This document shows, piece by piece, positions 56,601-64,000 of a stretch of 64,000 nt of DNA. The stretch lies in the NCBI GenBank assembly GCA_917880885.1, contig OU862919.1:12728001-12792000 (forward strand), given 5' to 3'. The notes under the pieces are model-generated. The model worked only from the letters and a program-made list of their open reading frames with translations, was not told the DNA's origin and made no database searches. The DNA comes from Limnephilus marmoratus. Taxonomy: Eukaryota > Arthropoda > Insecta > Trichoptera > Limnephilidae. The first letter of the stretch is position 1. Every line of letters starts with the position of its first letter. The position numbers and the translations under genes are program-made.

Positions 56601-58136
56601 TATACGGCGTCACAAACAATATCAAACCAATTGAAACAATGCTTAAATCATGACAAACTGCTTTGGCAGCTTAGCGAGTGCTTATAATGAAGAAAAAAAT
56701 AAATGACGAAAACAATAAAATGTCACTAATATTAAAAAATTGTTAAAAAATAAACTAACATAAATACATACACTTATAATATGGAAACTGCTTTGGATTA
56801 GCTTAAAACACTTTTACCTATCTTTGTAAAAAGTTATAAGTATTTACAAAAGAAATATTAAACGTAATTAAGATTGATATAAATGACATTAATTTGACTT
56901 TGCGCACAAGGCAAAACAAAGCATCAAACCAGTTATTATTTTGTAAATGATTTTCTTTAGTTCAGTGATGTCATACTGAACACAATTCTACCATCTTAAA
57001 AATATAATTTTTTTTTTAATAAAACATAGCTGCCAAATAAATAAAATAAAATAAATGAAGGCTGTTAATTACTAAGATATGTTAGAATGCTTAACAAAAC
57101 AAAATTATTATACATTTAGGAAATTATTACATTTACTGCCGAGTGCCCTGTGTCACATGGGCAAACAATTGAATTGTTCGCCCATGAACGAGCATTGAAT
57201 ACATGGAAATGAATTTTGAAGCAGCTCATGTACGCATGGCCTAAATTCCGTGGAATATAGTTTCTAGAATGCTTCCATCGGCAGCAAATTGATTTTCCAT
57301 CCTTAAATATAAGAAAAATGTTAAATCATAAAAAGTTAAGGCAAGTAAGAACTTCTTCAATTTGTTTACTCAATAAGTTTTTTGCAAAACCTGTTGCTTA
57401 CCGCAGAACATGTTTTAGTACACATTTGGAAAGTGTTGAGTTGTCAAAAGTGCCCAAAAGGATGGCTAAATGTTGGTATCGTCATTGACAGTGTTTGGCA
57501 GTAAAGGCTAAAATGCTAAATTACAACTCTACAGTTACCGTCTGTCTTATCAGATTCTTAAGCGCCAGTTTAGTGTTGGTTTAGAAACACGCTAACCATA
57601 CCTACACCATGGTTATAAGTGAAATTTTTCACTATTCTGACCTTTTGCGCTGGATAATATTTACACAATGTCTAAGTAATATGGTGAAAGTCCTGTCAAA
57701 CTTTTTAAAATCTTTGCGCGTTGTACTGTGAGTTAATTTTTTATAATAAACTGATTTTATGAAAATAGCATATTCACCTTTCCACAAAACACTGACAGCT
57801 TGCAAAATAGGCTATGAACCATCCAATAGGTGTAGAAAACCATCAAAAACATGCAGACAAATGCCAAAAATGCAGTCACAATGTTGAAAATGTGAAGTTG
57901 AGTGTAAGAAGTAATTACACTTTGTACTGGTATGTTGTGCGGTATCAGTAGTATCAGTAAATTGAAGAAGTCCTAGACGGGATAAGGGGGTGAAGCTTGA
58001 GACAAGAAATGATGAGGTGAATGGTGAGGGAATGGGGGATGTGGGGGGGGTGTGAGGGAGAGAGTGGAGCGGAGGGACGCGGCGGTGTCCTAGCGCGGGG
58101 GCTCTAGGGCACCAGGTCGGGCAGGCGGCGTCGCCC
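53655..58136 (-). other. likely long 3' UTR / downstream region of the TMEM47-like gene
   Basis: About 4.5 kb without recognisable transposons. A GC-rich patch at 55765-55985 is conspicuous and has frames on both strands, but none recognised. On the minus strand AATAAA-like signals occur, for example near 54650 and 54108. RNA evidence is needed to fix the end. Confidence 0.35.
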
Positions 58137-58300
58137 CTAGGGGCCGCCCCCCGGGGGCTCTCGCTCCACCTTGCGCTCCTTGTAGTAGATCTCCTCGCTC
58201 TCCTTGTCGCACAGGAGCAGGATCACCGCGCCAAACAGGAAGATGGCCGCGCCCCAGCCCACACCGTACGCCCACCCAAACTCCCACACCGTGCGGTTGC
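58137..58300 (-). CDS. TMEM47-like terminal exon: loop 2, TM4, tail
   Basis: The acceptor TTTCAG is followed by GC completing Gly, then NRTVWEFGWAYGVGWGAAIF and LFGAVILLLCDKESEEIYYK. It ends ERKVEREPPGGGP before TAG. Another frame also reads through to an ATG but gives no sensible protein. Confidence 0.88.
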
Positions 58301-61300
58301 CTGAAACATTCAATACCCAAGTCAGAATAACACAAGTGCATGAATGTTAATGAAGCAAGGAGTATGCTGAGACAGAGTTATGTGGCGACCCCTCTCTGCC
58401 AACCCCCACGGAGAAATGGCACGATGGTTAGTAAATTTTTGCAGTTGCATTTATTTGACCGTACTTGACACTCACTTACATATGAGCGTGTGGAAAGGTA
58501 CTGCAAATAATCTATTTAAATTATTTTCTACAATACGATAGCAATATTTTTACGCTGGTATCCCCAGCCCACTAGTGCCACCACTGAGCAGGCAGATGTC
58601 GGAGCGGAACTCATTATTCTATTCTGGGTTCTTGTCTCGAGCGGCCACAGTCATTTAACTGTGATATCTTTTCTAAAACTTCCCGTGTAACTTCTAACAC
58701 TATTTGTTGTGGATTACAACTTGAAATAAAATAATCAATCTTTAAACGTGAGTGTTATCATCAAGGTACTTTTCGCGCAGCTCTGCAAATTCTCAGCTGA
58801 CAGTCGGGGAGAATTTGTCGAGGGATTTTGAGAATTTTCTGCTCCGACATTCAAGAGGTTAAACAGGATATTTTTAAAGGTGACATCACAAAAAAATCCC
58901 CTTTTTATATAATTTTTAATTATCATTATTTCTTTGATTTCACAAAAATAGGTTCACAAAGAAAAGTTTTATAACCGTTTTAAATGTATATGCTATTTAT
59001 TAATTAAAAAGACCTTTTTTCACAAATATCTATTAAAAAGTGCAATCGTTAAAGGGATTAAAGTTACAAACACAGGTAGAAGATTAGGAAATTATCACAA
59101 AATGAGTTTGCAGAACAACCATTTAAAACATCAAAAGTTATAGGTACATAGTTACTTTTCATGTCAGGTCAGAAAATTTCTGGGAATTCATAAAATTGTA
59201 ACACAGTAATTGTACATATGCTGTAAAATTTTTGAATGCATTAAGTTGAAAGTAGCACAGAGTAATTTCAGTTGGTTTCATTCACAAATAGTTTAACCAA
59301 CTTTAGGTGCCAGAAATGAAAGCATGTGAGATTAAAAATGCAACTATAATAATTTGTACTTTACCGTACCCGTGTTTAAAGGAAATAAGATGCAAGTTTT
59401 TGAAAATATCTTTTTTTTCAACATAATCTCCTTTTGGTCAATTCACTTTTCTCTCTTCACTTCTCTCTACAACCCCTCTAAAATTACGATTTGTCAAACT
59501 CTTCAAAATGCACTTCTGTTTCGGTGATGACTTCCTCCTTGGAACTGAATTTTTTTCCCCCGAGCCAGGGCTGGCACAATTCGTAACGCAATTTATGCAA
59601 TTTGGCCATGATAATTCCGAATGAATGTGCCAGTGCGTTATCCGCTTATTGTCCACCGTGAACAATAGCGGCACCCATTGGGCTAACACATTTCTCACAC
59701 TTAACTTATCAGATAAAGTATTGATCATTGTTCAGTACGTCCCGCGTACTTCGCGCACTTTATTAACCATTTCCTCGGCAACGGCTTGTGTCAGGCGTCC
59801 TGGCCGCTCCTCATCAAAAACACATGTATGACCACATTTAAATTCATTGAACCAATATTTCACGGTAACAAATGGTCCCCAGAGACAGCATCCAACTATG
59901 CTTTTATTTCTTCGCATGATTTTTCATAAAAAAAAAACGCAAATTATGGATCGATGTTGCTCTTTTTCCATTTTATCGAGAAACACATGTGATACAACTG
60001 ACTGCCAAATAAAAACTAACCTATGAATCAGTCTGAAATTTAGTATGGTATCGTTTGACAGATGACAGTACACGACGATAATGACAACTTCCCTCAGCAA
60101 TGCCACACCTGCCTTCAAACGCGGGTACTCATATGTATTAAATAATTACATACACCAAAATAATAAATTTTATAATAAGATCTAGCAATGTTTTTTTAGT
60201 CAATAAAAATATTGCTAATAAAATATTTTCATAAATTATATACAGGGTGTCCGGGGGTAAAGTGCATTAACTTCGGGAGGTGATTCTACATGATAGTACG
60301 AGTAAAAAAGATAAATAACTTTTTTCGAAATTCCAACGTTTGGGGGTAGTTTTGAGGTAAAAAGATAAAATTAGTCCGGCGTGTGCGGCCAGATTTATTA
60401 TTTTCCGTCGTTACGATACGGGCAAATCACAATCGAGTCGGGCGTCCGGCAGGCTCTCAGCAATTAAGATCGTACCTCACACTAAGGATTTCTAGTAGGT
60501 ACGTCTTTTTGTATGGGAAAAAAAATGTCGGAATTTCGAAAAAAGTTATTAATCTTTTTTACTCCTACCATCATGTAGAATCACCTCCCGAAGTTAATGC
60601 ACTTTACCCCCGGACACCCTGTATAGGTTCTAAAAATGTGTCAATTCATTGTTCAAGAATATTATTGTTAATGATAAATAAATGAAGAATTTTTCTGAAT
60701 AAGGGTTAAATTTATGACAGATATTAATCGGAAGGGTTAACCGGTGACGTGCCAGGAACTCGAAAACACGGGCCTCATTTGCGCATGCGCGAGAAAATAA
60801 TTCAAATATTTGAAATAAATTGTCTCTGAAAAACTTTTGGTCTGCGATTTTGACCCTCATATGTACGAATTTGTATGAAAAACAGTGTCTAAATCGCTTG
60901 CGCCATCATTATTCTTGGTAGTCTTAAAGATTTCAGTCGAATTGCCACACTGGATTATTTTTAAGACGATTTCTTCTATGATGATGCGCTGTCAGATTTT
61001 GGCGCGGAATTAACGGTCGCAATTACTGTGTGTATCGCGAATAAAACGTTGTAAAACCTATTAATTTACGTAATAAATGCAAGTAATGTGGTTTTAGTGG
61101 ATAGTTTATTGTGTTGTGAACGTGTTGCAGTCAATAAAATATACCATAGCTTAAAATTTATCAACAAAACATTCAATTCAAAATTCAAAGTGGTGCTTTG
61201 TTAGGGCAAGGGGAAGGAAGGATGCCTCTTCACCCCCGGCTCGTCACAGGTTAATACATAAAGCGGTTGTACACGAGGCAGTTTTGGGTCATGATGGATT

Positions 61301-61777
61301 AATTATGCAAATCAGTAAAAAAGGTTTACTTATAAATTAATCAGAGACGGCTTAGATGCCATAAACAAATTAATGTTGAAGAAGAATAGACAAGGAGATC
61401 ACAGTTCAAATTTAATTCAAATTAATAACAACTTATAGTAAAGTTAAAATAAAAATTTAACAATGTGTTTTAGAAATGACAAAACCAACATTCAATGAAA
61501 TTTTACTTTTTCACTCTCATTGTTTGGTGGAAATTCGGCATTCTTTAATTCAATCCCAAGGCAACGGCAACAAACATGGTCAATTGTAAAAAAAATAGTA
61601 TGTCCATAAAAAGTCGTTATAATGTAGCTTACCATAATTATATCTAGCTAAAGAATAAGTTGAATTTTAGTTTTATGTTGGAGGGTGAAAATAAAACATG
61701 TGTTGTTTTCTTACCAAGGTTGAGTTCAGCAGCAAAGCACACCGGGTAGATCACCAGCGCAATTAGGATGGAGATCA
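58137..61777 (-). CDS. TMEM47/VAB-9-like four-pass membrane protein, last two exons; 5' part missing
   Basis: Two minus-strand exons, 61715-61777 and 58137-58300 (stop TAG at 58137-58139), join in frame for about 74 codons. They give the end of TM3, an extracellular loop (CFAAELNLGNRTVWEFGWAY), TM4 (GVGWGAAIFLFGAVILLLC) and a charged cytoplasmic tail with EEIYYKERK. Human TMEM47 has the same layout: LYPIKF, then an NWGYGLAWGATIFSFG helix and a tail ending in YEDYY. The family belongs to the PMP22/claudin superfamily and acts at cell junctions; the C. elegans member VAB-9 works at adherens junctions. The intron of 3.4 kb holds a mariner remnant and a foldback. Upstream exons (TM1-TM2) were not found before 64000. 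The gene converges with the TRIM gene. Confidence 0.85.
58338..58435 (+). mobile_element. RTE LINE 3' terminus in the intron
   Basis: GAATGTTAATGAAGCAAGG, then CCCTCTCTGCCAACCCCC, ACGGAGAAATGGCACGATGG and TTAGTA correspond to the end of the RTE copy at 11694-12059. It lies just upstream of the terminal exon's acceptor. Confidence 0.65.
59405..59930 (-). pseudogene. mariner transposase, decayed
   Basis: Minus-strand frames: VKYWFNEFKCGHTCVFDEER then PGRLTQAVAEEMVNKVREV (59732-59917, HTH region), SVRNVLAQWVPLLFTVDNKR (about 59640-59700), and FSSKEEVITETEVHFEEFDK near 59480-59545 (C-terminal part). These are hallmarks of mariner transposases. The middle, with the catalytic aspartates, is largely deleted and stops interrupt the rest. 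Terminal repeats were not identified. Confidence 0.8.
60243..60621. mobile_element. 379-bp foldback/MITE with 92-bp inverted termini
   Basis: Arms 60243-60334 and 60530-60621 are inverted copies with only a few differences, starting CAGGGTGTCCGGGGGTAAAG. TATA flanks both ends (60239-60242 and 60622-60625). The central 195 bp is non-coding. CAGGGTGTCC termini are common in arthropod repeats; the superfamily is unassigned. Confidence 0.9.
60844..60897. repeat. hairpin motif B, copy near the TMEM47-like gene
   Basis: GCGATTTTGACC at 60844-60855 and GTCTAAATCGC at 60887-60897, with loop spacing as in 37566-37620. GCGCATGCGCGAGAAAA upstream also resembles 37726-37743. Confidence 0.6.
61715..61777 (-). 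CDS. TMEM47-like penultimate exon: TM3
   Basis: 63 bases between acceptor TTCCAG and donor G/GTAAGA. It encodes ISILIALVIYPVCFAAELNL, phase 1 on both sides. The phase fits the terminal exon. Confidence 0.82.
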
Positions 61778-62318
61778 CTGGAATTATAAAATATATTATT
61801 TCAATTCTTCTGTTTATCGTTGTTAAAATCCAACAAGAAAGAAACAGATAATATTATTAAAAATGTCAATCGGTCACCTTCTTGATTGAGATTTTTAAAA
61901 TAAAAATTTTGTTACACGTCATGACGTTGTGTTGTTATCTTGCTAAATAGAAAATTAATATTAACGGCCCTCTGGTTTTGTTATTTATTCTAAAATAAGA
62001 ACCAAAGAATAAATAAGAAGGAATTAAAGTCCCTAATGAAGTCAAACAGTGTTACACAGTTTGATTTCTTTTGAAATCTGAAAGCAAACACTTAAAAATG
62101 CATTTTAAAGTTATCTCCATATCGAAAGATTGCAAACAGAACAGAAACACAACACCTGCAGGGGTACAGTCAGAATAGTGAATAGTCAGCTGAGGACGTG
62201 GAACTATGCAGGATCACCATATTTATGTGGACCAGAGGAGCGATTCCGGTTCTGCTTACCGATAAGGAATTATCCTTAAGCAAAAAATTATCTACATTTT
62301 GCTTTAAATTTCGAGTTT

Positions 62319-62470
62319 TTCGTTAATGAAAAAGTCATTAATTGTAAAGTTAAGGATAATAACTCCGCTGTCATCTGAAAGAACTGGAATTACAGTTAAC
62401 GAAAAAGACATTAATTAAAAGGTTAAGGACAATAATTCTACTTTCATCTGAAAGGACTGGAATCACAGTT
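62319..62470. repeat. tandem duplication of about 78 bp
   Basis: GTTAAGGATAATAACTCC and TCATCTGAAAGAACTGGAAT recur diverged as GTTAAGGACAATAATTCT and TCATCTGAAAGGACTGGAAT. TCTCATCTGAAAGG also ends the window. Confidence 0.7.
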
Positions 62471-62696
62471 ACGATACGATACGATTGTACCACCCCAGCC
62501 AGGAGAACTCCTGTCCCGGTGAGACCGGTACACCAGGGGGCACTGATTTGTTAGGACTTGGAACACGTGCTCTGAGAATAGGTAGGAGGTTGGAGTTTAA
62601 TCGACCGGTATACATGGCAACCTAATAAGCCAATATTGGAATTTAGGATGGGCAGGAATAAAGGAATGGATTCAGCGTTATATTTTTATTTTTATT

Positions 62697-63165
62697 ATAT
62701 CTTCCTTCTTCTTGCCTCTTCTTGGATCTTCTTGTCTGTTTTTGGCTGCTTTACCTCTTCCTGGATCTTATCTCTTATCCCTTCTTGGATCTTCAAGTCT
62801 CTTCTTGTATCTTATTGAGTCTTCTCAACTCTTCTTGGCTCTGCTTGGCTCTTCTTGTCTCTTCTTTTTTTTCTTGTTTTTTCTCGTCTCTTTTGGAATC
62901 TGATCGTCACTTCTCGGCTCTCCTTGTCTCTAATTGTCTGCTTCCTGTCTCTTCTTGTATCTTCTTGGGTCTTCTCGATTCTTCTTGGCTGCTCTGCTTG
63001 ACTCTTCTTGCTTTTTCATGTTTCTTCTTGTCTCTTTTGGAATCTACTCGTCTCTTCTCGGCTCTCCTTACCTCTTATTGTCTTCTTCTTGTCTCTTCTT
63101 GTCTCTTTTTGCCTCTTCTTGTCTCTCCTCGTCTCTTCTTGTCTCTTCTGGCCTCTGCTTGTTTT
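62697..63165. repeat. polypyrimidine (CTCTTCTTGKCT) minisatellite
   Basis: About 470 bp of imperfect repeats of roughly 10-15 bp, variants of CTTCTTGTCTCTTCTTGG. Long frames on the plus strand (Leu/Ser-rich) are by-products of the repeat. Confidence 0.9.
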
Positions 63166-63169
63166 ATAC

Positions 63170-64000
63170 AGTTTTGTTCGAATCAGATAATCCAAAAGAG
63201 ACACTCCCCCGAAGTGTAATAAATGACTGAATTAATTAATGATAAAGGTGTGCTTGAAAAGAACTTCTTTCAGATTTTTGACTAAAACCAAAAACCTGTG
63301 AAAACCTAAAACCATAAACCTAAAAACCAAAAAACCTAAAACCAAAAAAATGTTGAAAAAGAAGAAAAAAATTGGTTTTCGTGTGCACATCCCAGCATCG
63401 CGCATCGCCCCGGTGCATTGCCCAAATCGTTGACCGAAGTGGCCCCATCCGCATTCGGCGAACAGATCCGAGCCAGAAATACGAAATAATATTGAAAGAA
63501 TTCAAAAGAAATGAACTTGTAACTGTCTACTTTGTGAATAAGCAACATCCAATAAATCTGAAAGCAATAAATTTGTTTGACAAAAAATGGGGTTATGGAA
63601 AAATAAATATATCTTATCTTGAGCTTCAAGTGGTGTCCCGGTTTACATTGCTCCAATTTTGAATAGTCTGTCACAAATTACTTAACACTATAATTGTCGT
63701 TGTCCCTCAGTTCATTTTCTAAATACACTAACGCTTTAGGCACAGACCATTTTTGAATAATTCATTCGAAGGGATCGGATAGTTTTTAAAACACAAACTT
63801 TCAATCGAACGTAACTTCTTTTAAAAGATAGATAAATTTATTTCGCGAAATGTGACGAATTATGTAGATTGTTATGCGTATGTATGACAAAACTCAGATT
63901 TGTAACTTGAACAGAACAGAAGTTATTTGAAAAAGGAGTCAGGAGCAAACCAGACGCGTCCTCTTCCAACCACGCACCACTTCGACTCTCATCTGAAAGG
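63170..64000. other. about 830 bp without a recognised gene
   Basis: An A-rich stretch with repeated AACCTAAAACC at 63290-63355, then frames on both strands (63336-63674 minus, 63372-63662 plus) without recognisable motifs. No TMEM47-like TM1 or TM2 exon was found. Confidence 0.35.

Noticed and set aside
58090..58341. 83-codon minus-strand frame over the TMEM47-like exon
   Set aside because: It is the wrong phase of a GC-rich exon. The correct phase gives a clear TM4 and conserved tail with a stop at 58137.
62722..63219. 165-codon Leu/Ser-rich open frame
   Set aside because: It is a by-product of the CTCTTCTTG minisatellite, which is free of stops in several frames.
63290..63355. telomere-like CCTAAAACC repeats
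   Set aside because: The units are irregular and short. The arthropod telomere repeat would be TTAGG/CCTAA in perfect tandem.

Overview
The window looks like arthropod, and most probably insect, nuclear DNA. It is AT-rich, contains spliced genes whose short GC-rich exons are separated by kilobase introns, and is crowded with insect-type transposons: Ty3/gypsy, CR1-like and RTE LINEs, hAT, mariner, MITEs and tRNA-derived repeats. Lepidoptera is my best guess, from the RTE tail type and the dispersed-repeat flavour. That is recollection and not a database result.

Two host genes are supported. The first lies on the plus strand from 25583 to 43339. It is a TRIM-NHL gene (RING, B-box 2, coiled coil, filamin/Ig-like domain, NHL beta-propeller) resembling the TRIM2/TRIM3 group, seen in ten exons that splice in one frame for about 650 codons. 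The 5' exon or exons carrying the start codon and the first RING cysteine pair were not found. One intron must be a GC-AG intron. The second gene lies on the minus strand from 58137 to 61777. It is the last two exons of a four-helix claudin-like membrane protein of the TMEM47/VAB-9 family; its 5' part lies beyond the window or was not found. The two genes converge tail to tail. About 5.4 kb after the TRIM stop and about 4.5 kb after the TMEM47-like stop are nearly free of recognisable transposons, which suggests long 3' UTRs.

The left 25 kb is a transposon graveyard. From 1 to about 4000 there is a minus-strand Ty3/gypsy element whose protease-RT-RNase H-integrase frame appears open and runs off the left edge, while gag is broken by a frameshift. 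Next come CR1-like LINE pieces, one split by a hAT MITE. These are followed by an exact 100-bp tandem array, several hAT elements with 8-bp target duplications, a MITE split by an RTE LINE, a decayed PIN-like/CXC gene split by a MITE, and several long perfect hairpins.

The TRIM introns hold a hairpin retroposon with 11-14 bp target duplications, a foldback with arms of about 110 bp, and decayed transposases. The right part holds a 44-bp satellite with dyad symmetry, a hAT remnant, a decayed mariner and a 379-bp foldback with 92-bp arms.

The points most worth following are these. (1) Five LINE 3' ends share a hairpin whose loop is conserved while the stem sequence changes and stays paired. 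(2) The 100-bp array carries a hammerhead-ribozyme-like core in every monomer. (3) The hairpin retroposon has a hammerhead-like core in its loop. (4) The TRIM gene has a GC-AG intron. (5) A 12-bp-stem hairpin motif recurs in five places around both genes. I did not find a new multi-gene system.
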